In this document: positions 52,384 through 61,874 of the stretch, piece after piece | Numbering within the stretch: position 1 is the stretch's first letter | Layout of the letters: each line of letters starts with the position of its first letter | Assembly: GCA_900315455.1 (NCBI GenBank) | Contig: OMZE01000006.1 | Coordinates: 106,284-170,283, forward strand | Length of the DNA stretch: 64,000 nt | Origin: an uncultured Prevotellaceae bacterium | Lineage (GTDB): Bacteria; Bacteroidota; Bacteroidia; Bacteroidales; Bacteroidaceae | Direction: 5' to 3' | Position numbers and translations under genes: made by a program | The notes under the pieces: generated by a model | The model's input: only the letters and a program-made list of their open reading frames with translations | Databases searched by the model: none | What the model was told of the DNA's origin: nothing

Positions 52384-53652
52384 TTACAGGTCACTCCCAA
52401 TATCGCTCCTAAAATACTTATCAGTAAACCTAATCTTCTGTGCCTCCTCAAAACTCTTGCGCAATGCTTCTTCCTTGTCGGCACCATAACTGCTCACGGC
52501 GATGACACGGCCACCGGCTGTCACCACTTCGCCGTCTTTCAATGCCGTACCGCTATGGAACACGATGGAGCCCTCCACCTTGTCGATGCCGCTGATAGGA
52601 TAGCCCTTTTTGTAGGCCTGCGGATAACCGCCGCTGACGAGCATCACACATACCGCGGCACGCTCGTCGAACTCCACTTTGCGACGGTCGAGGTCGCCGG
52701 CTGCCACGCCCTCGAAGAGGTCGACGATGTCGCTCTTCAGGCGGAGCATCACACTCTCTGTCTCCGGGTCGCCCATGCGACAGTTGTACTCGATGACCAT
52801 CGGGTCGCCGCCTACGTTGATGAGTCCGAAGAAGATGAAGCCCTTGTAGTCGATGCCTTCGGAGGCGAGCCCCTCTACTGTGGGCCTGACGATGCGGTAT
52901 TCCACCTTCTTCATCCATTCCGGGGTGGCGAAGGGCACCGGAGTCACGCTACCCATACCACCGGTGTTCAGGCCGGTGTCGTGCTCGCCGATGCGCTTGT
53001 AATCCTTTGCCTCGGGCAGAAGTTGGTAGTGACGCCCGTCGGTAAGGACGAACACCGAGCACTCGATGCCGGAGAGGAACTCCTCGATGACCACACGGGC
53101 AGAGGCGTTGCCGAACATTCCGCCGAGCATCTCACGCAACAGGCTCTTCGCTTCGTCGAGGGTGGGGAGGATGAGCACGCCCTTGCCGGCACACAGTCCG
53201 TCGGCCTTCAGCACATAGGGCGGCTGCAGGGTCTCAAGGAAGGCGAGGCCAGCGTCGAGTGTCGTGCCGTCGAAGGTCTCGTAACGTGCGGTGGGGATGC
53301 CATGGCGCTGCATGAACGCCTTGGCAAAGTCTTTGCTGCCCTCCAGGCGAGCGCCACTGGCCGAGGGGCCTATCACGGGGATGGCAGCGGTGCGGGGGTC
53401 GTTGGCAAACGCATCGTAGATGCCGTTGACGAGCGGGTCTTCGGGACCCACCACCACCATGTCGATGGCGTTGTCGGCGGCGAAGTCCTTCAGTTTTGCG
53501 AAGTCGTTGACACCGATAGGCACGTTCTCACCCACATGGCATGTTCCGGCATTTCCGGGAGCGATGTAGAGTTTCTCACAACGTGGACTTTGGGCGATTT
53601 TCCATGCCAGCGCATGTTCGCGCCCGCCGCTTCCTAAAAGCAATAATTTCAT
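52384..53652 (-). CDS. purD: Phosphoribosylamine-glycine ligase (GARS)
   Basis: A 422-residue enzyme of purine synthesis that joins glycine to 5-phosphoribosylamine using ATP. The start [23 protein letters not shown], the [20 protein letters not shown] block, ATP-grasp sequence ([15 protein letters not shown]) and [12 protein letters not shown] are all diagnostic. The length is standard and it is not fused to other pur domains. It is a single gene between two repeat-bearing gaps. Confidence 0.97.
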   Translation of the reverse strand: MKLLLLGSGGREHALAWKIAQSPRCEKLYIAPGNAGTCHVGENVPIGVNDFAKLKDFAADNAIDMVVVGPEDPLVNGIYDAFANDPRTAAIPVIGPSASGARLEGSKDFAKAFMQRHGIPTARYETFDGTTLDAGLAFLETLQPPYVLKADGLCAGKGVLILPTLDEAKSLLREMLGGMFGNASARVVIEEFLSGIECSVFVLTDGRHYQLLPEAKDYKRIGEHDTGLNTGGMGSVTPVPFATPEWMKKVEYRIVRPTVEGLASEGIDYKGFIFFGLINVGGDPMVIEYNCRMGDPETESVMLRLKSDIVDLFEGVAAGDLDRRKVEFDERAAVCVMLVSGGYPQAYKKGYPISGIDKVEGSIVFHSGTALKDGEVVTAGGRVIAVSSYGADKEEALRKSFEEAQKIRFTDKYFRSDIGSDL

Positions 53653-53705
53653 CTTTTTATATTTGAGGTTTGAGTTTTAAGTTTTAAGTTTTTTCTTTGG
53701 CCAAA

Positions 53706-53735
53706 ATCTTCAATTTTCAATTTTCAATTTTCAAT
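53706..53735. repeat. Heptad TTCAATN repeat
   Basis: Four heptad units (ATCTTCAATTTTCAATT...) in the gap between purD and the dipeptidyl peptidase, preceded by another 7-8-bp periodic run, TTTGAGTTTTAAGTTTTAAG, at 53,663-53,690. Related to the copies near 0.6, 50.7 and 63.5 kb. Confidence 0.7.
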
Positions 53736-53756
53736 CGAACGTAGCCCTTATTTAAT

Positions 53757-55937
53757 TTATTTCAGATAGTCCTCAAAATACTGCGTGATGCGCTCATGCA
53801 GATGCACGCTCTTTTGTCCACGCATGTTGTGGGGCTCGCCGGGGTAGACGAAGAAGTCGGGCTGAGTGCCTGCCTTGATACAGGCATCGATGAACGAGAG
53901 GCAGTGCTGCGGCACCACGGTGAGGTCGTTCAGTCCTTGGATAATCTGCAGGTGTCCTTTCAGGTCCTTCGCCTTGCCGATGAGTGAGGTCTTCTCGTAA
54001 CCCTCTGGATTGGTCTGCGGCGTGTCCATATAGCGTTCGCCATACATCACCTCATACCATTTCCAGTCGATCACCGGACCGCCTGCCACGCCCACCTTGA
54101 ACACATCGGGGTGTGAGGTCATCATGGTGATGGTCATGTAACCGCCGAAACTCCATCCGTGCACGCCGATGCGGTCGGCATCGACATAGGGCAGCGACTT
54201 CAGGAAGTCGACACCACACATCTGGTCGGCTGTCTCCACCACGCCCAATTGGCGGAAGGTGGCTTGCTCGAAGGCCAGGCCGCGGTCCTTGCTGCCGCGG
54301 TTGTCGAGGATGAAGAGCACGTAGCCTTTCTGCGCCATGTAGGTCTCCCAGCCCCTCGACATATAGTTCCAGCGGGCCTCCACGTTGCGGGCGTGCGGAC
54401 CGCCATAGACATATATGACCGTGGGGTATTTCTTCGTGGCATCGAAATGTGGGGGCTTCACCATGCGGTAGTAGAGGTCGGTCACACCGTCGGCAGCCTT
54501 GATGGTGCCGCATGAGAACTCTGGCACGGCATAGCCTTTCCAGGGGTCGGGGGCATCGAAAAGCACATGCTTGTCGGCGCGGCCCAGGGTCACCAACTCG
54601 ATGCGTCGCGGCACATCGGGCTCGCTGTAGTTGTCGTAGAGGTGTTTTCCCGAGGCAGAGAGGATAGAGGTGTGGCGCCCGTCGTCCTGATAGGTGTTGG
54701 CATGACAGCCACGGCCGTTGTCGAGCAGCGTGCGCTTGCCGTTGGAAAGGCTCACCTCATAGAGGTTGTTCTGTATGTCGCTGGCCTCGGTGGAGAGCAC
54801 CACCACGCTCTTGCGGTCGCGGCAGAAGCCCACGAGGTCGAGCGTCACCCACGGTCCCTTGGTGATTTGCTTGATCAGTTTGCCCTTGGTGTCGTAGAGA
54901 TAGAGGTGGTTGTAGCCGTCGCGCTGACTCATGAGGATGAACTTGTTGGCATCCCATGGCACGAAGGTGATGGGGAAGAGGGGCTCGGCATAGCGGTCGT
55001 TGTGCTCGCTGTAGATAACTCCCTCGCGGTTGCCGCTCACGGCATCGTAGACCACCAGTTCGATGTCGGTCTGGTCGCGGTTGAGTTCGAAGATATAGAT
55101 TTTCTTCGAGTCGGGGCTCCATTGGATATTCGTGAAATAACGGTCGGTGGGGTCGCCCGCCTTCAGGTAGATGGTGCGCTGTGTCGTCATGTCGTAGACT
55201 CCCACGGTGACGAGATGGCTCGTCTCGCCAGCCATGGGATACTTGTCGGGCTCCTCGGTGGCGATGCGGGTGGTGATGTTCACCTGGGGATAGTCGGTCA
55301 CCATGCTCTGGTCCATGCGGTAGAAGGCAAGACGCTGCCCGTCGGGGCTCCAGAAGGTGCCCTTGTAGATGCCGAACTCGTCGCGGTGCACACTCTGGCC
55401 GTAGACAATCTCACGGCTGCCGTCGGTGCTGAGTTGGTGCTCTTTGCCATTGGCGTCGCGCACGTAGAGTTGGTGGGCATCCACGTAGGCGGTGGCACGC
55501 GATGCGGCACACCAGTCGTTGGCATCGAAACGCCCTTTCTGCTTCCAACTCACCTGCTTGCGCTCCCAGTCGTAGAGTATGCGCCATGAGCCGTTCTCCA
55601 CCATCACGAGGGTGGAGTCGGGGTAGGGGAAGAGGGCGTAGTCGAGCCGGTAGACCTGCTCTTCCTCAGCGAGATGGCTGTTGATGTCGGCAAGGGTGAA
55701 GAGGGCCTGCTGCCGGCGTGTCTTGGGGTCGATGCTTACGCAGCCCTCGCGCTCGGTACTCACGAGGATGTCGCCCCACCAGGTGTAGTATTTCGTCTGG
55801 GGGGTCATGTTGCGGTAGTTCTTCCCGCCAAAGTTCAGGTCCTCGAGGGTGAAGAGTTTGTCTTGTGCCATGAGAGTGGTGCTGGTGAGGACGGCCAGGA
55901 TGAAGGTCGCCCAACGCGATGCGGGGTTAGTCTTCAT
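53757..55937 (-). CDS. Dipeptidyl peptidase IV (family S9)
   Basis: A 726-residue secreted protease. The ATG at 55,937 gives a signal peptide (MKTNPASRWATFILAVLTSTTLMAQ); the longer upstream frame is an out-of-phase reading of the rlmL tail. An N-terminal beta-propeller (to about 470) carries the DPP-IV pattern (WSPDSKKIYIFELNRD), and the C-terminal alpha/beta hydrolase has Ser in GWSFGGY, then Asp, and His in GEPHNMRGQ. The enzyme releases X-Pro dipeptides from peptide N-termini, typical for peptide-using Bacteroidales. It overlaps the rlmL gene by 11 bp and is therefore probably in one operon with it. Confidence 0.94.
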   Translation of the reverse strand: MKTNPASRWATFILAVLTSTTLMAQDKLFTLEDLNFGGKNYRNMTPQTKYYTWWGDILVSTEREGCVSIDPKTRRQQALFTLADINSHLAEEEQVYRLDYALFPYPDSTLVMVENGSWRILYDWERKQVSWKQKGRFDANDWCAASRATAYVDAHQLYVRDANGKEHQLSTDGSREIVYGQSVHRDEFGIYKGTFWSPDGQRLAFYRMDQSMVTDYPQVNITTRIATEEPDKYPMAGETSHLVTVGVYDMTTQRTIYLKAGDPTDRYFTNIQWSPDSKKIYIFELNRDQTDIELVVYDAVSGNREGVIYSEHNDRYAEPLFPITFVPWDANKFILMSQRDGYNHLYLYDTKGKLIKQITKGPWVTLDLVGFCRDRKSVVVLSTEASDIQNNLYEVSLSNGKRTLLDNGRGCHANTYQDDGRHTSILSASGKHLYDNYSEPDVPRRIELVTLGRADKHVLFDAPDPWKGYAVPEFSCGTIKAADGVTDLYYRMVKPPHFDATKKYPTVIYVYGGPHARNVEARWNYMSRGWETYMAQKGYVLFILDNRGSKDRGLAFEQATFRQLGVVETADQMCGVDFLKSLPYVDADRIGVHGWSFGGYMTITMMTSHPDVFKVGVAGGPVIDWKWYEVMYGERYMDTPQTNPEGYEKTSLIGKAKDLKGHLQIIQGLNDLTVVPQHCLSFIDACIKAGTQPDFFVYPGEPHNMRGQKSVHLHERITQYFEDYLK

Positions 55938-57468
55938 TGTCGTTCCTCCTGTCGTTCTCACGGCGGCCACGGCGCTGACGGTCGTCGCCGTCCTTGCGCC
56001 AGCCACTGTCTCTGAATCGTCTGTTGTCGCTGCGGCCGCCGCCTCTTGAACGGCGGTCGCCATCGCGGTCACCGTCGCGGAAACGGCGCTTGCCACCACG
56101 GTCGTCGTCGCGGAAGCGGCGTTCTTTATCGGGCTTGCGGCCGGCATTCTCCTCATCGCGACGGAAGGAGCCGAGGCGGTGGTGATGGAACGTGAAGGTG
56201 CGGATGTCGCCTTCTTCGTTGCTCGCATCTTCTTCAAGGCGTTGCTTGAACTCCCTGTTCTTCTTGAAACGGCGCTTCTCTGCCATTGCCGCCTTCTCTT
56301 CCTCGGTCTTCACGATGCCGCCTTCGCTGCGGAATTCCTTGAGTTTGCCCTCGAAGATGGTATACTTGCGGAACTCGCACTCCAGCGAACCGTTGTAGAC
56401 GGGAATCTTGATAGACGGACGGAGGCCTATCTGGTCGAAACACTCCTCGCGGTAACTCAGTATCCAGGCCTCATTGCCCACGAAGGCGCGTTTCAGGCGC
56501 TCGCCGATGGTGGCGTAGGTGCCCAGCAGGTCGGGGGTGGAGATTCGCTCACCGTAGGGCGGGTTGGTCACCATGATGCTCTTTTCGGCGGGTTGCGTGA
56601 AGTCCTTGATATCGGCCTGCTCTATGGTGATGTCGGCGGTAAGACCGGCGGCACGCACATTGAGGCGAGCGGTGTTCACGCTCTTCATGTCGATGTCGTA
56701 GCCATAGATATGGTGCTCAAACTCCCGCTCGCGGGAGTCGTCGTTGTAGATTTCCTCGAAGAGGTCGGCATCGAAGTTGGGCCATTTCTCAAAGGCGTAA
56801 CTCTTGCGGAAAACGCCGGGAGAGATGTTGCGGGCGATGAGGGCGGCCTCGATGGGCAGTGTGCCCGACCCGCACATCGGGTCGATGAAGTCGCATTCAC
56901 CCTTCCAGCCGGTCATGAGAATCATGCCGGCTGCCAGCACCTCGTTGAGGGGGGCTTCCACCGACTCCTGACGGTAGCCACGGCGGTGGAGCGACTCGCC
57001 ACTGGAGTCGAGACTCAGCGTGCCGTCTTCGTCGGCAATATGGATATGCAGGCGGATGTCGGGGTTGGTCACCGAAATGTTCGGACGACTGCCCGTTCGC
57101 TCGCGAAACTGGTCTACAATGGCGTCTTTCACCTTGTAGGCCACAAACTTCGAATGGCGGAACTCCTCGGAGAAGATGACGGAGTCTACGGCGAAGGTCT
57201 TGTTGTTGTCGATAAATTCCGACCAGTCCACCTTCATCACCTCGTTGTACACGTCGTCGGCACTACGGGCTTTGAAGTGGATGATGGGTTTCAGAATACG
57301 GATAGCGGTGTGGAGTTGGAAATTGGCGCGGTACATCAATTCTTTGTCGCCTTTAAACGACACCATTCTACGGCCAATCTGCACGTCGTTGGCTCCCAGT
57401 TCGGTCAGTTCTTGTGCCAGGATGGGCTCCAGGCCCATGAAAGTCTTGGCAATAAGTTCGAATTCCAT
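55927..57468 (-). CDS. rlmL: RlmL-like rRNA N2-guanine methyltransferase with Arg/Gly/Asp-rich tail
   Basis: A 513-residue enzyme. The ATG at 57,468 (MEFELIAKTFMGLEPILAQEL) begins the THUMP region; earlier frame codons lie in the leader. The SAM-dependent domain shows DPMCGSGTLPIEAAL and the target-base motif NPPYGER, the layout of RlmL-type enzymes that methylate G2445 of 23S rRNA. The K-specific RlmK half found in some RlmKL fusions is absent. From about residue 400 the C-terminus is a low-complexity tail rich in Arg, Asp and Gly (KRRFRDGDRDGDRRSRGGG...), unusual for the family. Its last 11 bp overlap the DPP-IV gene, so the two are probably one operon. Confidence 0.9.
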   Translation of the reverse strand: MEFELIAKTFMGLEPILAQELTELGANDVQIGRRMVSFKGDKELMYRANFQLHTAIRILKPIIHFKARSADDVYNEVMKVDWSEFIDNNKTFAVDSVIFSEEFRHSKFVAYKVKDAIVDQFRERTGSRPNISVTNPDIRLHIHIADEDGTLSLDSSGESLHRRGYRQESVEAPLNEVLAAGMILMTGWKGECDFIDPMCGSGTLPIEAALIARNISPGVFRKSYAFEKWPNFDADLFEEIYNDDSREREFEHHIYGYDIDMKSVNTARLNVRAAGLTADITIEQADIKDFTQPAEKSIMVTNPPYGERISTPDLLGTYATIGERLKRAFVGNEAWILSYREECFDQIGLRPSIKIPVYNGSLECEFRKYTIFEGKLKEFRSEGGIVKTEEEKAAMAEKRRFKKNREFKQRLEEDASNEEGDIRTFTFHHHRLGSFRRDEENAGRKPDKERRFRDDDRGGKRRFRDGDRDGDRRSRGGGRSDNRRFRDSGWRKDGDDRQRRGRRENDRRNDNED

Positions 57469-57527
57469 TTTTCTCGTTGTGTATGCAATAAAATAAAAAA
57501 GAAAGGAACGCGTCCCGTCTTTGGGGG

Positions 57528-57559
57528 CAAAGGTAGTGAAAATCATGCGAAAGACCAAA
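57528..57559 (-). promoter_or_regulatory. Promoter of the rlmL-DPP-IV unit
   Basis: On the minus strand TTTG (-33), 20 bp, TACCTTTG (-7). The leader is about 50 nt. Confidence 0.7.
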
Positions 57560-57698
57560 ATATGCTCGCATAAAAATATGTTTTCGTGTAGAATGTACGT
57601 TGATGTTTCGCAAGCCTCTAACTTCGAGAGTTGAGCGGAAGCGAAACAATAATGATAATAAAAACGGAATAAAATTTTTTATAATTGTTTATTATGCT

Positions 57699-57706
57699 TA
57701 TCTTTG
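57699..57706 (+). promoter_or_regulatory. -7 promoter box for the DUF5686 gene
   Basis: TATCTTTG, 60 bp before the start codon at 57,767; the -33 position is T-rich without an exact TTTG. Confidence 0.55.
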
Positions 57707-57766
57707 CATGTTCAAAGACGAACAATGTGAAAAATGTCATCCATTTGGAGGACGACAACATACCCG

Positions 57767-60322
57767 ATGAGTAAAACAATAGTAAAAATATCACTGATTT
57801 TCCTGTTCCTGGTGATGGCTCTGGCCGCACAGGCGCAGGTCACTGGCATCGTCGTCGACAAGGAAAGCGGCGACACCATTCCCTTTGCCAGTCTGCTCTA
57901 CAAAGGGCATCACGTGACGGCAGTGGGCGAGGCCGATGGCACCTTCTCTATTGAGCGTCACAACGGATGGACTCTCACCGTGAAGGCCGTGGGATACAAG
58001 ACGTTCACCGTCAGCGTAAAGGCCGACACGCCAATGCCTCTGGTGGTCAGGATGAAGCCCGAGGCACAGCGCCTCGACGAGGTGGTGGTGAAATCGAAAC
58101 GCCGCAGCAAGTACAGCCGCAAGAACAATCCCGCAGTGGAACTTATGAAACGGGTGGTGGAGGCGAAGAAGCGCACCGACTTGGAGAACCATGACTTCTA
58201 CCAATACTCCAAGTACCAGAAAATCACGCTCGCCCTGAACGACGTGACTCCTACCGAACTGGAGGAGGTGCAGGAGCGGAAGATGCAGTGGATGCTCGAC
58301 CAGGTGGAAATCTGCCCGCTCAACAACAAACTCATCCTGCCGCTCTCCGTCGACGAGACGGCACTGCAGCATATCTACCGCAAGTCGCCCAAACAGCACA
58401 AGGACATCATCAAGGGGCAGTCGACCAAGGGTGTGAACCAACTCATTGAGACCGGCGACATCCTCAACTCCATCCTCAAGGATGCCTTCACCGACGTAGA
58501 TATCTACGACGACCAGATAAGATTGCTGAAACACCCCTTCACCAGCCCGATAGGAAAGGATGCCGTGGCGTTCTACCGGTTCTATATCGAAGACACCGTC
58601 TACGTGGGCAACGAGAAGTGCATCCATTTGCAGTTCACACCCAACAACCAGCAGGACTTCGGTTTCAGGGGTGAGATTTACATCATCAACGACTCCTCAC
58701 TCCACGTGAAGAAATGTAACCTCACTCTGCCACAACGGAGTGATGTCAACTTCGTGGAGGGCATGAAAGTGGAGCAGGAATATATGCAACTGCCCAACGG
58801 AGAGTGGGTGCTCAATGTCGACAACATGATAGTGGAACTGTCGCTCAGCAACCTTCTCAGCAAGGCTGCCGTCATCCGCAATACCTACCTGCACGACTAT
58901 TCCTTCGAAGAGATTTCCAGAACGCTCTTCAAGGGCAAGGCGAAGACGAAGGTCGACCCCAACGCCCGCTTCCATGGCGATGAGTTCTGGAGTGAGTACC
59001 GCAAGGTGGACCTCACCAAGGGTGAGGACTCCATGGACGACTTCATCGACAAAATCAAGAACGTGAAGGGATTCAAGTATATCCTCTTTGCTGCCAAACT
59101 GCTTATCGAGAACTTCGTGGAGACGAGTGGTCCCAACGGGAAGAGCAAGTTCGACTTCGGACCGGTGAATACCGTGGTGTCGAACAACTTTGTCGACGGA
59201 CTGCGATTCAGGATTAGCGGACAGTCGACGGCTGCCTTCAACCCGCACCTCTTCTTCAAGGGATACTATGCCTATGGCACGAAGGGGAAGCGACACTACT
59301 TCAACACGCAGGTCACCTACTCGTTCAACAAGAAAGAATACCAGCCCACAGAGTTCCCCATCCGCAGCATTTCGTTCACTCATGCCTACGATGTGATGTC
59401 GCCCTCAGACAAGTTCCTCGTCACCGACAAGGATAATGTCTTCACAGCGTTCAGGTGGAAGAAGGTAGACCAGATGTATTTCTACCACAGGCAGGAACTG
59501 AAGTTTGACTGGGAGACGGAAGATGGATTCCGCACGATCTTCGACTTGAAGCGTGAGAGCAATGAGCCCACGGGCGAACTGGCGTTCAACAGGCTCAGCG
59601 ACGGCGCTCCCGTCTACAAGATGCGCACCGCCGAGATGTCGCTCGGTTTCATCTACTGTCCCGGACGCACATATATCAATACCAAGCAGCACCGCTTGCC
59701 CGTCAATACCGATGCGCCGGAGTTCTCCGTCACCCACACCATGGGCTTCGACGGCGTGCTTGGCGGAGAGTATAAGTACAACTATACCGAACTGGGCATC
59801 TATAAACGATTCTGGCTCAACAGTTGGGGAAAGTGCGACGTGAGAATCAAGGGAGGCGCACAGTGGAACAAGGTGCCCTTCCCATTGCTTATCCTTCCTC
59901 CAGCCAACCTGTCGTATATCCTCGACGAGGGAACTTTCGCGCTGATGAACAACATGGAGTTCCTCAACGACCGCTTCCTGATGCTCGACATCAAGTGGGA
60001 TGCCAACGGCAAGATTCTTAACCGCATACCGCTTGTCCGGAAACTGAAGTTCAGAGAGGTGTTCGGCGTGAAGGGCATGATAGGACGGCTCACCGACAAG
60101 AACAACCCCTTCCTGCCTTCCAATGCCAACGACAATGCACTCTTCGTGTTCCCCGAAGACTCACATCTCATGCATGGGGCAGAGCCTTATTGGGAGATGT
60201 TTGTGGGCTTGCACAATATCCTGAAATTCTTCGAGGTAGACTATGTGCACCGCATGAGTTACACCGGTTTCAAGGGCGTACACCGACATGGAGTACGCGT
60301 GGGTTTCCATTTCAATTTCTAA
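57767..60322 (+). CDS. DUF5686 outer-membrane protein with carboxypeptidase-regulatory-like N-domain
   Basis: An 851-residue protein. The ATG at 57,767 gives a signal peptide (MSKTIVKISLIFLFLVMALAAQA). Residues 25-110 form a CarboxypepD_reg-like domain (VTGIVVDKESGDTIPFASLLYKG, DEVVVKSKRRSKYSRKNNPA). The remainder is long and beta-rich with a DUF5686 pattern (RIPLVRKLKFREVFGVKGM near the end) and a final HRHGVRVGFHFNF typical of outer-membrane barrels. The function is unknown; the family is common in Bacteroidetes and often near surface-associated genes. It has its own -7 box and is followed 14 bp later by a thioesterase. Confidence 0.83.
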   Translation: MSKTIVKISLIFLFLVMALAAQAQVTGIVVDKESGDTIPFASLLYKGHHVTAVGEADGTFSIERHNGWTLTVKAVGYKTFTVSVKADTPMPLVVRMKPEAQRLDEVVVKSKRRSKYSRKNNPAVELMKRVVEAKKRTDLENHDFYQYSKYQKITLALNDVTPTELEEVQERKMQWMLDQVEICPLNNKLILPLSVDETALQHIYRKSPKQHKDIIKGQSTKGVNQLIETGDILNSILKDAFTDVDIYDDQIRLLKHPFTSPIGKDAVAFYRFYIEDTVYVGNEKCIHLQFTPNNQQDFGFRGEIYIINDSSLHVKKCNLTLPQRSDVNFVEGMKVEQEYMQLPNGEWVLNVDNMIVELSLSNLLSKAAVIRNTYLHDYSFEEISRTLFKGKAKTKVDPNARFHGDEFWSEYRKVDLTKGEDSMDDFIDKIKNVKGFKYILFAAKLLIENFVETSGPNGKSKFDFGPVNTVVSNNFVDGLRFRISGQSTAAFNPHLFFKGYYAYGTKGKRHYFNTQVTYSFNKKEYQPTEFPIRSISFTHAYDVMSPSDKFLVTDKDNVFTAFRWKKVDQMYFYHRQELKFDWETEDGFRTIFDLKRESNEPTGELAFNRLSDGAPVYKMRTAEMSLGFIYCPGRTYINTKQHRLPVNTDAPEFSVTHTMGFDGVLGGEYKYNYTELGIYKRFWLNSWGKCDVRIKGGAQWNKVPFPLLILPPANLSYILDEGTFALMNNMEFLNDRFLMLDIKWDANGKILNRIPLVRKLKFREVFGVKGMIGRLTDKNNPFLPSNANDNALFVFPEDSHLMHGAEPYWEMFVGLHNILKFFEVDYVHRMSYTGFKGVHRHGVRVGFHFNF

Positions 60323-60336
60323 TCACCGCAACAACT

Positions 60337-60822
60337 ATGAGAAAAATCAGCAACCCATGGATACATAAAGAGGGATACGACTGCTTCGGCTGTGCCCCCT
60401 CCAATCCCATCGGACTCCACATGGAGTTTTTCGAGGAAGGTGAACAAATTATCAGTTTCTGGCGGCCACAGGAGCATTACCAGGGATGGGTGGGGGTGCT
60501 GCACGGCGGCATCATCGCCACACTCATCGATGAGACGGCAGGATGGGTGGTGACACGAAAACTGCAAGCGGCGGGAATGACGGCAAAACTCAACGTCAGT
60601 TACCATAAGGCGCTGATGGCAGATGAGACACAAATCACCATACGCGCGCAGATTACCCTCCAGCGCCGACAGTTTGCCGATATCCATGTGGCGGTAGAGA
60701 ATGCCCATGGCGAAGTGTGTGCCGAAGGCGATGCCACCTATTGCGTGCTCGACGAGCAGAAGTCGCGCGAGATGGGATTCGAGCACTGCAACGTAGAAGG
60801 CGACAACCTCCTGCCATTCTGA
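60337..60822 (+). CDS. PaaI/YdiI-like hot-dog thioesterase
   Basis: A 161-residue cytoplasmic protein. The ATG at 60,337 was chosen because the upstream frame is a reading of the DUF5686 gene. The hot-dog domain shows WVGVLHGGIIATLIDETAGW (with the usual HGG and the catalytic Asp/Glu in IDE), GMTAKLNVSYHKALMADET, and a C-terminal extension ending NLLPF. Small acyl-CoA thioesterases of this kind hydrolyse aryl- or short-chain acyl-CoA; the substrate is unknown. It is 14 bp downstream of the DUF5686 gene and ends before a terminator. Confidence 0.88.
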   Translation: MRKISNPWIHKEGYDCFGCAPSNPIGLHMEFFEEGEQIISFWRPQEHYQGWVGVLHGGIIATLIDETAGWVVTRKLQAAGMTAKLNVSYHKALMADETQITIRAQITLQRRQFADIHVAVENAHGEVCAEGDATYCVLDEQKSREMGFEHCNVEGDNLLPF

Positions 60823-60901
60823 GAAAACTAGATGCTTTAGATTATAGTAACTATAGAAACTATAGTAACTATAGAAAACTATAGAAATCTATAAACCCAT
60901 A

Positions 60902-60929
60902 AAAAAGGCTGGCAAGCGCCAGCCTTTTT
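60902..60929. terminator. Bidirectional terminator
   Basis: A perfect 12-bp stem (AAAAAGGCTGGC/GCCAGCCTTTTT) with a 4-nt loop between the thioesterase and the convergent helical protein. A run of short TATAGTAACTATAGAAA repeats precedes it (60,840-60,895). Confidence 0.9.
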
Positions 60930-60937
60930 CCTTGTCA

Positions 60938-61402
60938 TCAGATATTGAATTTCTTGCGAAGTTCGTCAAACTGCTTCTGGACAATCTCCAGACCGCTGTC
61001 GAGCATCTCCTTGGCCTTGTCGACACCCTCGTTGAGGTTCTCACGGGCACCGGAGATACGCTCCTGCACCTCGGGGTCGTTGAGTTTTGCCTGAGCCTTC
61101 TCCTTCATGTCCTCAAGACGCTCCTTGGCTTTGCCAAGGGTCTCGCGCAGACCGTCCTTGCTGTCGCCAATCTTGTCGATGGCTTCGTCTTTCGCTTCGC
61201 TCAGGTTCTCCTTGGCCTTCTCGAAACCTTCCTTCGCCTCGGCACCGATGTTCTCGGCGTGTTTGCGCAGGTCGGCCTTGATTTCATCAGAACTGTGGCT
61301 GTCGAGGTACTCTACCAACTCGTTGTATTTCTTCTGGGCATCTTCTGCCATCTCGCCAATCCCTTTCTTCAAGGAGGCAATAATCTCATCAAAATCGTTC
61401 AT
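60938..61402 (-). CDS. Highly charged amphipathic-helical protein, LEA/apolipoprotein-like
   Basis: A 154-residue cytoplasmic protein, nearly all helical, with about 45% charged residues and an 11-residue-like periodicity of Lys/Glu/Ala (KAKENLSEAKDEAIDKIGDSKDGLRETLGKAKERLEDM). It recalls late-embryogenesis-abundant and YtxH/Hsp12-type stress proteins that protect membranes or other proteins, but homology is not certain because the composition alone gives matches. There is no signal peptide and no enzymatic motif. A -7 box lies 39 bp upstream, and a shared terminator follows. Confidence 0.72.
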   Translation of the reverse strand: MNDFDEIIASLKKGIGEMAEDAQKKYNELVEYLDSHSSDEIKADLRKHAENIGAEAKEGFEKAKENLSEAKDEAIDKIGDSKDGLRETLGKAKERLEDMKEKAQAKLNDPEVQERISGARENLNEGVDKAKEMLDSGLEIVQKQFDELRKKFNI

Positions 61403-61440
61403 AATATTGGGGTTAATGGATTAATAGTTGAACACTGTGG

Positions 61441-61448
61441 CAAATATA
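61441..61448 (-). promoter_or_regulatory. -7 promoter box for the helical-protein gene
   Basis: TATATTTG on the minus strand, 39 bp before the start codon; the -33 position is AT-rich. Confidence 0.5.
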
Positions 61449-61496
61449 GTGAATTTTCCAATTCGACGAAAATAATCTCAACAAAAAATACAATCT

Positions 61497-61874
61497 TCAG
61501 TAAATTCTCCATTTCCACGTCTGCCCACCTTTTTCGAGTGTCAGGTGCTCACTGTCGAGAGCGGTGACCTTCAATCGGATATCAGAGAAGGGCTTCAGCC
61601 CATACGACTGCTCTATCATTACGGTGTCTCTGCGCTCACCAGCAATGGAATGGCACTGGATGAAGAGGCTGTCGCCCTGGTGCTGGAAGTTGCCATACAC
61701 CTCGCCCTCGCCCAATGAGCGGAACATGACGATAGCGCCCGAAAAACTCACGTATTTCGTGTCGGAGTCTGACAGGCGCCACTGACCGAACAGGTCGCCT
61801 GCTTCGCCACCCTCCTGACATGCCCCCAGGAGGAAGAGCAGCGTGAGGAGAAGTGCTTTAGAGTATCTTGCCAT
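61497..61874 (-). CDS. Small lipoprotein, lipocalin-like
   Basis: A 125-residue predicted lipoprotein (lipobox LGAC at about 17-19, then QEGGEAGD). The mature part starts FGQWRLSDSDTKYVSF, the usual opening of small lipocalin-like lipoproteins, and ends LEKGGQTWKWRIY. It overlaps the Wzi-like gene by 17 bp in another frame, so the two are translationally coupled and may act together at the outer membrane. The function is unknown. Confidence 0.75.
   Translation of the reverse strand: MARYSKALLLTLLFLLGACQEGGEAGDLFGQWRLSDSDTKYVSFSGAIVMFRSLGEGEVYGNFQHQGDSLFIQCHSIAGERRDTVMIEQSYGLKPFSDIRLKVTALDSEHLTLEKGGQTWKWRIY

Noticed and set aside
55938-56237. N-terminal extension of the DPP-IV gene (about 100 Ala/Thr-rich residues).
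   Set aside because: It is the out-of-phase reading of the Arg/Gly-rich tail of rlmL. The internal Met at 55,937 starts a proper signal peptide.
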